From Sipunculus nudus (Eukaryota; Annelida; Sipuncula; Golfingiida; Sipunculidae), in NCBI GenBank assembly GCA_026874595.1, contig CM049311.1, positions 75,902,453 to 75,966,452 of the forward strand: a DNA stretch of 64,000 nt. Reading direction: 5' to 3'. A program made the translations under genes and the position numbers. Below the pieces are notes generated by a model. It did no database searches. It was not told the origin of the DNA and worked only from the letters and a program-made list of their open reading frames with translations. Below are positions 34,269 to 45,012 of this stretch, in pieces (the stretch's first letter is position 1; each line of letters begins with the position of its first letter).

Positions 34269-34940
34269 TAAAAATGAACAAAACACAGTAATATTTTAAC
34301 CAAATGTTTTATTTATGTATTTGAAAAAAATAAAGAAAAATAAATACAAGCACATTTGATAAAACACAATATCCTACGATTATATATACAAGTCCTAGAT
34401 ATACATCTAAATGTTTCATTCAAACATATTCATACAATTTTATATGATAAAAAATTACAAATATATGCACAAGCACATGTTAGCACAAACTGTTTATCTA
34501 CTTGTATATATGTAAAATTCCTGAATATTGATCTAAAATATTTCATTCACATCCTGTCTTAAGTTCACAGCAAAAAAATGCAATATATACATCCACCTGT
34601 ACTTATGTTTATCAATTAAACCACTGATACAGAATGTAGGTACTTTCAAATGGAACTTTGATTCTCAGAAATACACAACCCCTGGTTAGGTAAATTCATA
34701 CAAGTTCATATTCTAAAAAATACAAATAAAAGCACAAGCACATATAAGCACAAACTGTTTACCACTTGTATATATGTAAAATTCCTTAATTTAAGGAGAG
34801 ATATAAAATATTTCATTCACATCCCATCCTAAAACTAAAAAAAACTCACTCGCAGAAATACAGTTCCCTCGGAAAAGTGCAAGTCCATCATAAAAATAAA
34901 ATAAGTATCAGTCCTCAGGTTATATGAACTTCCTCAAAGC
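34269..34940. other. Ginger-like element, 3' non-coding interior
   Basis: AT-rich; contains a diverged internal duplication around CAAACTGTTTATC.ACTTGTATATA (34485 and 34750 regions). No gene seen. Confidence 0.6.
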
Positions 34941-36185
34941 TCAAAATCTGTTTTGACAAACACTGAATGTTTCTGGGTGGCACTTTGTGGAGCATTTCAA
35001 GCCTGCCTGTCTGCATTTACATCTCTTTGTCACACAGCTACCCTTGCACTTGTACAGGTGGTACCCTTTGTAGCTTTAGCCTCCGAGTTTGAGTTCACAC
35101 GGGATGCTTGGATTAGAGATATTTCATCCATTGTTGTTACATCAGCTTTCTACAATCCAGAGAAGCACATGCTCCTCATATCTACAATCTCCTCACTGGA
35201 GAAATAATTACCCAGAATGCCGTTCAATGTATAAACCTTGTACAGTCTGGTCAACTTTTCCGTTTTCACAGCAAGAACTTTGCATGGGAGAATGCGAGGG
35301 TCTGTGTTTGTACTATCAACTTGATGAATTCTAACACCAACAGTGTCCCCTTCACTATACTCCTTTTCCACTTTCTTTGCCTAATAGTTAAGCTGCTGTC
35401 TGCTTGCAGCTTTCAGGAAGTTTTCTGTTGTAACTTTAACAGGTTTGCTGTGGGGGTATCTTCTTGATCCTCTTCTGAGATACGCTCCAGTTCCCATATA
35501 ACAAACTGTCCTTCATCTAGTTCTTCCTGAAAGGGGTTACCAACCAAAATAATGAAACCCTTGCTTAACACACTGGTCACCTGAAACACACCCTGGCTCT
35601 ATCGCATCTACACATACACCACCCATGAGCTTGAACACGCGGCCATGATTTGCTGCTTGTTTGGGTGTTGCTGATGAAGTAGCTGGTGGTGCATTCGGTT
35701 CTGCTTCACTAACTGGGACTGGTGCTGAGCTTTATGCTTCTTGCCTCTCATCTGTGTCCACATTTGGTGTTTCCTCTCCATTATCAATTGTGTGCTCTGG
35801 CATTTCTTCTTCATCTTCAATCCCTTGTTCTTTACTTACCTGCAGGGCTGCGCAGTTTGTTCTAGGAGACTGTCAAAAGACAACTTCATACGGAGACTTA
35901 GCAGTGGTAGCACTGACATAGGTGTTGATGGCGTATGTAACATAGGAGAGACCTTCTGTCCAACCTTTTCCTTGGTTCTCCTCCAGCCACTTGTCCAGTT
36001 TCAGCTGCAAATCGCCATTTGCTCTCTCAACACAACCTTGTGACTGTGGATGTCTTGGTCTGCCGTTGATATTTGTCATCCCAGGCCAAGCTGTGGTAAG
36101 CTATTTTATCACTGCAGCCACAAACTCCCTCCCATTGTCAGACTGTAGGATTTTGGGGCAACCAAACAAACAGAGTTTGTCCTGT
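34941..36185 (-). pseudogene. Ginger/KRBA2-like integrase with C-terminal Cys-rich domain, degraded
   Basis: On minus, read across frames: LQSDNGREFVAAVIK with the second catalytic Asp (SDNG), stop, then NGRPRHPQSQGCVERANGDL with the catalytic Glu (CVERAN), KLDKWLEENQGKGWTEGL, a linker with EDEEEMPEHTIDNGEETPNV and a stop, EGDTVGVRIHQVD and LYKVYTLNGILGNYF (a C-terminal DNA-binding-like fold), and last a Cys cluster KCKGSCVTKRCKCRQAGLKC ending at TGA 34943-34941. This order matches the KRBA2/SCAND3-type integrases related to Ginger transposons. The first catalytic Asp and N-terminal zinc finger are missing, and at least two stops and two frameshifts are present. Confidence 0.75.
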
Positions 36186-36560
36186 TGGAACTTCCCTTTA
36201 CAAACTCAAGTCCTTAGATTTCCAACCAACAAAGACCTAACTGATTGTTTACTCTGCCTGGAAAGGTTCACTGAACATTCCTGTACAAACTCAAGTCCTT
36301 AGATCTATAACCAACAAAGGCCTAACTGGTTATTTACTCTGCCCAGCTTGGTTGAGTGAACATACCTGTACAAACTCAAGTCCTTATATCTCTAACAAAC
36401 AAAGGCCTAACTGATTGTTTACTCTGCCTGGCAAGGTTCACTGAACATACCTGTACAAACTAGAGTCCTAAGATCTCTTAAAATCAAACTGATTGTATAC
36501 TCTGCCTTGCTTGTTGAACATACTTGTACAAACTTAAGTCTTTAGATCTCAAAACAATGA
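36185..36560. repeat. 85-bp tandem repeat, about 4.4 copies
   Basis: Units centre on TACAAACTCAAGTCCTTAGA at 36198, 36282 and 36367, with weaker copies at about 36451 and 36523. It sits exactly where the integrase N-terminal half would be expected. Confidence 0.85.
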
Positions 36561-37010
36561 AGGCCTAGCTCACCATATTGACAATTGATAGGTTGATGCC
36601 TAGCTATCTCATACACCTTGAATTCTAGATACTCTATTATTTATATTTATAAATATCACTATCATTAGTTTTAATTTTCTAACTTTATACACAAACTTAC
36701 TTTATACCAGTAAATACAGATGACCGATCTTTATTTCTCCTGTACACTATAAGGAGCAATCATATACAATACAGCGTTATAACAAGAATTCTAGAATTAT
36801 AGTAAATAAAACAATGAATAAAAAAAAACCTAACATGTCAACCATTACAATATACGAGTGTTTAAGCCCACATTAAAAACCAAATAAACAACCGTTGTCC
36901 TGTACATTGTATAAAACAATCATGATATACTCCAGTCTTTTAGAAAGTCATATTGTGTATAATCATAAATAAAACATTTGGTAACCATATTACTGTGTTT
37001 AATTTATTCA
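36561..37010. other. Ginger-like element, 5' interior
   Basis: AT-rich, no coding signal. Confidence 0.6.
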
Positions 37011-38512
37011 TAATCTCAGGTTTCGGAAATTAGACCATTATTGTAAGTTTGTCCTAGTAGAGACTACAATCGGAGTTTGTCCTAGTAGAAGCTCTGATCC
37101 AACTACACTGTTAAAAGTTGCACGTAAAATAACGGTGCTTTGCACTGGCAGCAAAGTTGACAGTGCAATGCACCGTTATTTTACGTGCAAAGAAATAACG
37201 CAGTGCGTTAAATAACGTCGCATTGCACCGTAATTTTACAGCGCTTTGGGACGTAAATAAACGGTGCTTAGCCACGGGAAATAACGGGAATCTGTTATTT
37301 TACGGGACAATATGCCGTTATTTTACAGTGCTAAGAGACGTGAATAAACAGTGATTTAAACTGGAATCAGGGCATTGCACCGTTATTTCACGGTGCTTTG
37401 ATATGTAGAATAACAAAACATCGTTACTTTATAATAAATAACAGTGCTTTGCACTTGGAGCTATACACTGTTACAGGTTTCCATAATCTTTCTAAAAACG
37501 TTTCTGTCTTGTCACTCCGGACGAACCCTTTATTTGTATCTGTGTACTTCAGGTTTCTCATAACGTTTTTTAGATTTTACCAGTAAAAATATTACGAACG
37601 AAGTCCGACCTCCTTATGATGATAGAGTTGTAACTTTCTGTTTGACAGTCAAGAGTCCCTAAAATCAAATCAGGATATCCACAGAGGGAAATGCATCTTG
37701 GCTAATTTGGGAAATGGCATTAAAAATGCATGCTCACACATAATATCACACCACTTCTTTATTGTATGAAATATTCAACAGATCATCAACATGTACAACA
37801 CGTGTACTTAATGTATATAGTTATTCAGATTATACTGATCTTCCAAAAGGCATCATTAGGAAGCAAACATATTTAAACATTTTGACCACACTGCATGGCA
37901 GTTAAATCGTCTCCAACTAAACATATATAATTTGGCAATTAGTGCAATATTATTATGATTACTATTATGAATGCTGTGTGTTATCTCATTAAGGTTGCTG
38001 ATCTTTTTAACAATGGGGCCCAAATCTATTTATAATGTATCTTTGAAAAATAGATAAAAGTGCATCAATAAATTTATAGTGTTGTAAATTAATGGTATCT
38101 TTAAAGTAAAAGATGGTCAGAACACAAGTCAAACAATTGAAATGGATTTAACTTATATGTCACCAAATCTTTCTACAGTAAATGCATCTACTTTGTGTGA
38201 AGCTTCTGATAATGAATTCCTAAATAAAGGTCCTTGGTAAATAATTGATTTTTGCATCAATTAAATTCGAACTGGAGGGAGTTGAAGAGAATGCCTACAC
38301 TGTAACAAGGGTGCAAATGTAAACGTTTTTCCAAAAAAATAATAAGATAATTACCTGATTTAATTAAGGTACCTAAACACAAGAATATTAAAAGTGAAAT
38401 AGTCGTTAACTGATATTTCCTATATTGTTGATATATTATAGAGGAAAATGCAGCATTAAAACATTAAATCTGACCAACCAGCTTTATTGACAGTGGGAGG
38501 GCAGTTAGAGGT

Positions 38513-38724
38513 GCATTCAATTACCCCAAAATCAAGAAACCTGAAGGTCTTTTTAGTCCCTTGGGATACTCCAGGGTAAATATCCAAAATGACGCATAGC
38601 AAGCCTCCAGTGGAAGTAGAAATAACTTGCATGGATTGACAGTTTCTGGCCATCCACCATATGTTATAGTGATGTTACAGTCCCCATCTTGAACATTCAC
38701 AGGTGTTGGAGATCTCATTCCCTG
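38513..38724 (-). CDS. Hypothetical exon D of gene in nested element (last exon)
   Basis: Acceptor TTGTATGCAG at 38725. With one base carried in from exon C it reads GMRSPTPVNVQDGDCNITIT, GGWPETVNPCKLFLLPLEAC and YASFWIFTLEYPKGLKRPSG, then stops. Another frame continues FLDFGVIECTSNCPPTVNK, so a one-base indel may have cut the C-terminus. Not a family I recognise. An AATAAA (CAATAAAGC, about 38480) follows. Confidence 0.45.
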
Positions 38725-39163
38725 CATACAAAATAATAAACAGAAAAGAGAGATTGTAAATGTAAGAAACATGAGAGAAATATGCAAGAATATAGTTCAG
38801 TGCAATTATCCCTTTAATTTTTATATTTTTTAGATTTTTTTCAAAGTCTGACGCTCTATCAATTTACATTACAGTAAATAAACTTTTGTTCTTTCTTCAC
38901 AAAATTTAAACAATAACTACAAAAATAGTTTTCTTATGGTCAATGGGAACCTTTAGAGGTGAAAATAATTATACATTATTACATCAAATATATCTTTACA
39001 TTTACATTACAGACAATATCTGGCCAAGATTTTGTTCTATCTCCACAAAAAATTAACAATTTCAACATTTTTCTTTATATATGTATTTACTTAAAAAAGG
39101 TTAAAACTATCTTTAATACTTGCTGAATATATTAACACAAATATAATAGTTTTGAAAGAATTA

Positions 39164-39246
39164 CCTCTCCTCCATCTGCAATCCCATATTATCCTTGCAT
39201 TCTCCAAACAGTGAAGGCAGTATCCTTTATATAGGAGCTTAGCTTC
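39164..39246 (-). CDS. Hypothetical exon C of gene in nested element
   Basis: Acceptor TATTTGCAG, donor GTAATT. Joins exon B (phase 1) as EAKLLYKGYCLHCLENARII then WDCRWRR. Two CxxC-like cysteines; no family recognised. Borders are approximate to a few bases. Confidence 0.45.
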
Positions 39247-39271
39247 TGCAAATACAAATGCACAGACAATG

Positions 39272-39273
39272 CA

Positions 39274-39342
<69 letters not shown>

Positions 39343-39346
39343 GTGA
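39272..39346. repeat. (TA)n microsatellite
   Basis: About 60-70 bp of TA with ATGTATAT variants. Confidence 0.95.
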
Positions 39347-40194
39347 TACAAATCAGTTTTAAAATCATACTCAATGACTGAAAGTTGATCGATTAATAAT
39401 CATTTTTTTTTTCATTTTACGTGCCATATTATTAACATAAAATCTGTTGTATAGATACCTAAATATTGACAGAGTAAATTAAGCCTAGCATGTACATCAC
39501 ACTGAAAGGTCAAGACTATACTTGTTAATACTTATTCACAGCATAAGGATATCATTAATACTGTTTCCTGTTAAGTGCCCATCTTTCTAAAATCTATGAG
39601 AGAGTTAGAATATTTCATTGGAATAAAGAGACTTCTTTTGAATGTGCATAACTGATCATATATGAAAGGTTATGAAAAAAAATACATGATTTAATTATGA
39701 AATGGCCCTATCAAGAATGATTTCTACAGACAATAGACCTGACAATGTATTTTTAAAGGCACAAATGAAAGTATGTGTAAATATGAAGTAATTAACAGTA
39801 AGGCTATGGGCCTGGATTTTATTTATTGTAACTGTAAATAATTATATTATGAATATTTGATAACCAGAATATCTGCAATGTTTTATAGGGAGTAAACATG
39901 TTCCAAACTGGATAAAATTTAAAAAAATAGCCAATAATCAGCAGGTTTAACAAATGACACTGTAAGGTTAGAGATGGTCAGGTTAGCGTGGCTCAGCTCC
40001 ATCAAGCAGCAAGCCAAAAAGTTAATTAGAATAAAAATGAATGGAGAGAATGAGAAACAGGCAGGCGAATTTAGGTCAGCATCACTGCTAATGTTCAATA
40101 TGTAAGATACTTGTTTCACAGATTATTAAACTCAGCAGCTTATTCGAATTGCCATGGACTTTACAAAAGAAAATATGATAAAACTCAAACTTAC

Positions 40195-40300
40195 CTTGGT
40201 GTACCTTTTCTGCAATGTTCTCTGCTAGGAATTTACCCTGCAACTGCTTGCCAGTGTAGTTGTGCACCTTGCACATCTTGCATTTGTACTTTGTTCACAG
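40195..40300 (-). CDS. Hypothetical exon B of gene in nested element
   Basis: Preceded by CTAACTTAG, followed by donor GTAAGT. Encodes TKYKCKMCKVHNYTGKQLQG then KFLAENIAEKVHQ. The KCKMC pair looks zinc-finger-like. The upstream part of the exon contains a stop in this frame, so the start or acceptor is uncertain; ATG at MCKVHNY may start translation. Confidence 0.4.
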
Positions 40301-41129
40301 CTCTAAGTTAGGTAAGGCGTGGAACATTTACGTCATCTTTCCTCTAATCATTGATGCATGTATGGCTCTCTGAACACCTGCACAAGTAGAACAAATTCTA
40401 GGAGTATATAAAAACAGAACTGATAAATATGTAACCAACGAAAGACAATCTCAGCACCAGGCATATTAATAATATTTACAATGTAAGTGCAGGTATATAA
40501 ATTAATAAACAAAAGTGCTATATTGCATATAAAAATGGTAAATATTGGGTCAACAAATGTTTATACTCATTGTATAAACAGAAAGGTGCAAAAACAGCAT
40601 CACATGTGTACGAGGATTTATAAATAGGAAGCAATATATGCAGTACAGCCTTTATATTACAAAATGATGTAACATTTGTAATTGCATTTACATATACTAG
40701 CTATTATAGTATAACAAGGGCTACAGGCATAATGCAAACCTGCGTAATCTTTCCGGGTTCCCTGATGATAAACTTGACTATTATTTGAAAAATTTATTAT
40801 TTTTTTAAAGTGTTACAAGTACATGTATAAAGCAAGTACTACCAATTTTGAATCTTAGTACAAGTATAAATGCGCTCAGTCTGATGCATACTGATGGATG
40901 AGATGTGGTATACTCCATAACAAAGGCCTATATGTGAGTGAGGGGGTGTCAAAAACCCCATCCAACCCACATTATGAATGGAAATTGCAACCCTGTACAA
41001 CAGAGTTGGGGGGGGGGGGGGGGGTCTCTGGCAAATTTTCAGTTGAGCAAACCTGGACATTACAGATGGTTTCACTAGGCCTTGCTAGAACAATTTGTGG
41101 GGGGGGGGGGGGGTGGGATCAATGAGCTA

Positions 41130-41241
41130 TGTTTTCCAACAAAAGTTCAATAACAACTTTAGTACTGGTATCAGTGAACGACAGTGACAGAGGTGGTGTC
41201 TTCCCTGTAGCTCAAATGACTTACAGTCAGCTGAGCTAAAA
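41130..41241 (+). repeat. Family B 3' end, truncated copy
   Basis: Only the terminal hairpin TAGCTCAAATGACTTACAGT then CAGCTGAGCTAAAAA remains, preceded by sequence not matching the family. Confidence 0.7.
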
Positions 41242-41273
41242 AGGCAGTATATTATTATGTGATGTTTAAACTT

Positions 41274-41368
41274 ACATAATTCCTATTCTTAGGAAATAGG
41301 AAAGTTGCCATGATGGTATCCAAATCTTCTTTGAATTTGTCACACTGATGGAAATGCTTGACCATTTT
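41274..41368 (-). CDS. Hypothetical exon A of gene in nested element
   Basis: Acceptor TATGTTTTCAG, donor GTAAGT. Reads KMVKHFHQCDKFKEDLDTIM then ATFLFPKNRNY, open throughout with clean splice sites. Whether it joins exon B is inferred from order and strand only. Confidence 0.35.
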
Positions 41369-41418
41369 CTGAAAACATAAAGAGTATTTGGCTGTGCCTT
41401 AGCAGTCTTAATTTTCAG

Positions 41419-41464
<46 letters not shown>
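41419..41464. repeat. (TC)n microsatellite
   Basis: About 45 bp of TC dinucleotides with two CCC interruptions. Confidence 0.95.
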
Positions 41465-41467
<3 letters not shown>

Positions 41468-41766
41468 AAGACTGGCTAAAATGTTAGCACTTTGGCTAGC
41501 ATGGTATGTTTTTTTTTTCTTCTAAAAAATGTTAAGACATTTAGGAAATTGTCTCAAAGCTGTTAATTATTTGTTTGGTCTGTGTTTACTCTGTTTAAGC
41601 ATCTGTTAAAAATATTTAAAAAAAATAAAGGGACTTTGATATCTTAATTTTTCTGGTTGACATGTAAGTGGTAAAACCTTATTCAAGGCCTCATTTAAAA
41701 TCTAGTAAATAAATAATTCAAAACTGTTTTCAGTGGTGCCTTTACCAATATTTCACCTTTAAGGGA

Positions 41767-41769
<3 letters not shown>

Positions 41770-41811
<42 letters not shown>
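41770..41811. repeat. (TA)n microsatellite at the 5' border of a PLE fragment
   Basis: About 42 bp of TA dinucleotides, directly abutting PLE coding sequence. Confidence 0.95.
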
Positions 41812-41814
<3 letters not shown>

Positions 41815-42157
41815 CTGATATAACTACAAATAACGGGACCGTCTCATACATAGGAAACACAGGAAATACTTTTAAAAGCCGCAATGCGAACCACAAGAAG
41901 TCGTTTAAATACGAAAAGTATGAAACAGAAACAGAACTATCAAAGTATATTTGGAAACTGAAACGCCAAGGCACCTCACACAGTATCACATGGTCTATTA
42001 TAGCTAAGCCAACTACAACAACAATGAATAACAGGTGTAACCTATGCGAACAAGAAAAGCTACAAATTATGACTTACAAAAGAACGCCACTCCTTAATAA
42101 ACGAAGTGAATTACTTAACACTTGCAGGCATCATACAGCAAAAACCAGCCAACCGTA
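41812..42157 (+). pseudogene. Penelope-like GIY-YIG endonuclease, 5'-truncated
   Basis: One uninterrupted frame to TAA 42155-42157 reads SYIGNTGNTFKSRNANHKKS, FKYEKYETETELSKYIWKLK, SITWSIIAK, CNLCEQEKLQIMTY, LLNKRSELLNTCRHH. This is the second half of the GIY-YIG endonuclease of Penelope-like retroelements (YxGxT..FK.R...H, then a C..C / CRH zinc-like end). The RT domain and the GIY motif itself are missing because the copy starts at a (TA)n tract. The frame is intact, so the copy is relatively young. Confidence 0.85.
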
Positions 42158-42347
42158 AATAATCTCGCACACGCACCCACACATGAACACAAACCAACCC
42201 CATTCAGTCACCTGATGAGTGCCACGCAGTGCGCACGAAACCTGCGGGTAGTGACATTTATGCATTGATGCATTTTTATAAACTTATAGCAGCTCTACTT
42301 TATGTATCGAGCACTTTGATCCTGGAATGGCAATCAAACCCTTTCTG

Positions 42348-42349
<2 letters not shown>
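42158..42349 (+). mobile_element. Penelope-like 3' region, ending at a (TA)n tract
   Basis: Follows the endonuclease stop, includes the hammerhead motif at 42207-42255, and ends CTTTCTGTAA before a 65-bp (TA)n run. TA tracts on both sides fit insertion into a microsatellite or slippage at the junctions. Confidence 0.75.
42207..42255 (+). ncRNA. Hammerhead ribozyme, short stem III (PLE type)
   Basis: All conserved parts are present. Stem I GTCAC (42207-42211) pairs with GTGAC (42251-42255). Core CTGATGA lies at 42212-42218. Stem II GTGC pairs with GCAC (42219-42222 / 42233-42236), with a possible CAC/GTG extension. Then GAA (42237-42239). Stem III ACC pairs with GGT (42240-42242 / 42247-42249) around loop TGCG. 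Cleavage is expected after A 42250 (GTA). Hammerheads with a very short stem III are known in Penelope-like elements, where they process transcripts. Presence in a PLE 3' region fits exactly. Confidence 0.85.

Positions 42350-42417
<68 letters not shown>
42350..42417. repeat. (TA)n microsatellite
   Basis: About 67 bp of TA dinucleotides following the PLE 3' end. Confidence 0.97.
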
Positions 42418-42419
<2 letters not shown>

Positions 42420-42567
42420 CATGTATATTTATACCATTCATGCATGATATACACCAAGACATGGCCAGGTGTGTGTTTGTGGGTCGGGGAAGGGGGGGGG
42501 GGTTGCTTCCTTTTTTACTAATTGGCAATTCCCTGAAACTAAAAAAGACTTAATCATTAATGATAAA

Positions 42568-43357
42568 CATTGAGATCAATGCAGGGAATGGGGGTTATAT
42601 ATCCCCCCCCCCCACTTTTTTAACAAGGGAGGATTGGTCAATGTAATCATCCCCAACACTGATATTGAGCAAATAACAATTACTTTTATATATTGGACAT
42701 GTAATATATTAATAATTAGAAAACTTGACTTTGTTTCCATTTCTGAGTTAACTGAAATATAAGGTTATCTAATAATCTAAACATGGTTTAGAGTTGACAT
42801 TTAATGGAAACATAAAACCTGCACTTAATTAATATATAATATCAACATCACACAAATGTCACACATTATAAAAGGTGTATATATATATAATATATATATA
42901 CACATATATACATAATTTATATATTTCTAACTCAATCACTCTTCTACCCCTGCCAGTGACATTGAGATCAATGCAGGGAATGGGGGTTATATATCCCCCC
43001 CCCCCCCCCCACTTTTTTAACAAGGGAGGATTGGTCAATGTAATCATCCCCAACACTGATATTGAGCAAGTAACAATTACTTTTATATATTGGACATGTA
43101 ATATATTAATAATTAGAAAACTTGACTTTGTTTCCATTTCTGAGTTAACTGAAATATAAGGTTATCTAATAATCTAAACATGGTTTAGAGTTGACATTTA
43201 ATGGAAACATAAAACCTGCACTTAATTAATATATAATATCAACATCACACAAATGTCACACATTATAAAAGGTGTATATATATATAATATATATATACAC
43301 ATGTATACATAATATATATATTTCTAACTCAATCACTCTTCTACCCCTGCCAGTGAC
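42568..43357. repeat. 391-bp tandem duplication, near identical
   Basis: Two copies (42568-42958 and 42959-about 43357) start ACATTGAGATCAATGCAGGG, each with a poly-C run and a TATATA tract. They differ mainly in homopolymer length and a few substitutions, so the duplication is recent. No coding signal; apparent open frames are shared by both copies. Confidence 0.92.
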
Positions 43358-44073
43358 AGTCCCCCCCCCCCCCCCCCCCCCCAACTGAGGGAACACATGA
43401 ACGAGACTGGCCTCGTACCACTATACCATTACCAACGTACACTATTACACAGTATTAGAATAACAACTAACACAGTAAACAGATTTATGCCTACATATTA
43501 AAGAAGAACATTTTACCAATGAAGATGCTGGGTAACTTCTGTGACTTTCAGCAGCCAGCAGACGGACAAAAATGGCTTCTCTTCCCGCCGTGGAGTCAAA
43601 AGATCCAGGATGTTGACGTCATGAGTGGCCCCGCTGATCACATGACGCGCGGCTTATTTCATCTGTACGGTCTGCTTTACACACGTGTTACACAATTTTC
43701 ACAGACGCTCATCATTTGACGTTGCATTTGGGCGTTATTCAACGCACAAGAGCGTCTACATTGCAAAGCGGCGTAAATTTACAGTCTTCTGCGCCGTTAT
43801 TTTACGGTAATTTTTAACAGTGTAGTACATTTATATATGATTGGAGTTTGTCCTAGTAGAGACCACGATTGGAGTTTGTCCTAGTAGAATCGCCGATTCT
43901 ACTAGCAGAAAGTCTAATTATTTAGTGATCTCTGGTTGATCGGAGTTTGTCCTAGTAGAATCGCCGATCCTACTAGTAGAAAGTCTGATCGGAGTTTCTC
44001 TTAGTAGAAAGTCCGATCGGACTTTGTCCTAATAAGATCGACGATTCTACTGGATCTGAGTTTGTCATGTGAC

Positions 44074-44420
44074 ATATTCATTCTTTTAAAAGAAATAGGC
44101 CCTGCGACCTTGACCTTTCATCCAAAAAACGACAGGTTTCTTACTTAAGGGTGGGGCCATATTAAACTTAAGTTTGATACAAATATGTCAAACCAGACTG
44201 GAGTTATCATCTGGTACTAATTTGTGGAAAGATTGCCCCTGTAACCTTGACACCCAAATTCCATGCATGTTATACCCCTATTGGCATTCAAGCTAGAAGA
44301 GTTATCATCTGGAAACTTATTTGTGTGAATGGACAGATGGACAGACAGACAGGCAGCTAGATGAAAAGATGAACATGGTGAATACTATATAGCATCCACT
44401 TATGATCAATTTACACACCA
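44074..44420. repeat. Family C repeat copy 2, right part
   Basis: Resumes the repeat interrupted at 33916 and ends in ATGGACAGACAGACAGGCAG. Confidence 0.65.
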
Positions 44421-44499
44421 GGTTATACACTAGATGAAACCACAGTAGAGAAACTGACAGGATTGCTATTATTTTATAGTTTTAAAAAAATAGAAAAAG

Positions 44500-44875
44500 T
44501 TCGGAAAAAAATATTTAAAAAAATACAGGTGGTGCCACCAGTTTTCGGGATTTGACAAAACTAATCATGGTAAAAATCTATGGCAAGATTAAGGATAACC
44601 CATGCATTAATTATCCAGATACTGGAGGTTTTGTATCATATTTATAATTGTTTTGGGATGGGGTACTTTTTTTACTAGCCCCGTAGCTCGGAGGATAAAG
44701 GTCGCAGTGACCTAATTTCACGTTTCCGAGGAGATTTTTTATTGACCTCCCTGGAAATATAATGACAGGTGTCTAGAGTCAGTAGTTACGATTTGTGCCC
44801 TTCTAACGGACGGCCTGACGGACGACGGACACCATACCTAATACCTATACCTCAGCTGACTTGAGCTATTTAAGG
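44500..44875 (+). repeat. Family B repeat copy 3
   Basis: Starts AAATACAGGTGGTGCCACCA; the 3' hairpin is damaged (CTCAGCTGACTTGAGCTATT), lacking one arm. Confidence 0.65.
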
Positions 44876-45012
44876 AAAAACCTCCATTTCCATTGAAAAC
44901 CTATTGTCACACTTAGGACTTCTATAATCAAAACCCTTCGGTTTTTTTTTTTGTTGTTGTTATATCTAGCATAAATGATTCATCCGTGTATTTGTTATGT
45001 ATATACCAGAAA

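Larger units (their letters stand above)
37102..43826 (-). mobile_element. Nested TIR element inside the Ginger-like TIR
   Basis: Ends ACTACACTGTTAAAAGTTGC and, inverted, ACTACACTGTTAAAAATTAC continue into related CGTAAAATAACGG sequence. The left side (37102-37400) has further inverted blocks of the same GTAAAATAACGG motif. Sequence on either side belongs to the right TIR of the Ginger-like element, so this is a younger insertion. Target duplication may be TA; the border is ambiguous because ACTA/TAGT is itself inverted. Inside are phase-consistent exons on minus (38.5-41.4 kb), a PLE fragment and a 391-bp tandem duplication. The superfamily is not recognised. Confidence 0.65.
33917..44073 (-). 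mobile_element. Ginger-like DNA transposon carrying a nested insertion
   Basis: TIRs of about 350 bp: left 33917-34268; right split into 43823-44073 (outer) and about 37011-37105 (inner). The outer ends GTCACAGGACAAACTC and GTCACATGACAAACTC match, and the TIRs are full of repeated GACAAACTCCGATC and palindromic TCCGATCGGA. ATAT flanks both sides (33913-33916, 44074-44077) as a 4-bp duplication, the length expected for Ginger elements. Between the TIRs is a broken minus-strand integrase gene. Without the nested insertion the element is about 3.4 kb. Confidence 0.75.
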
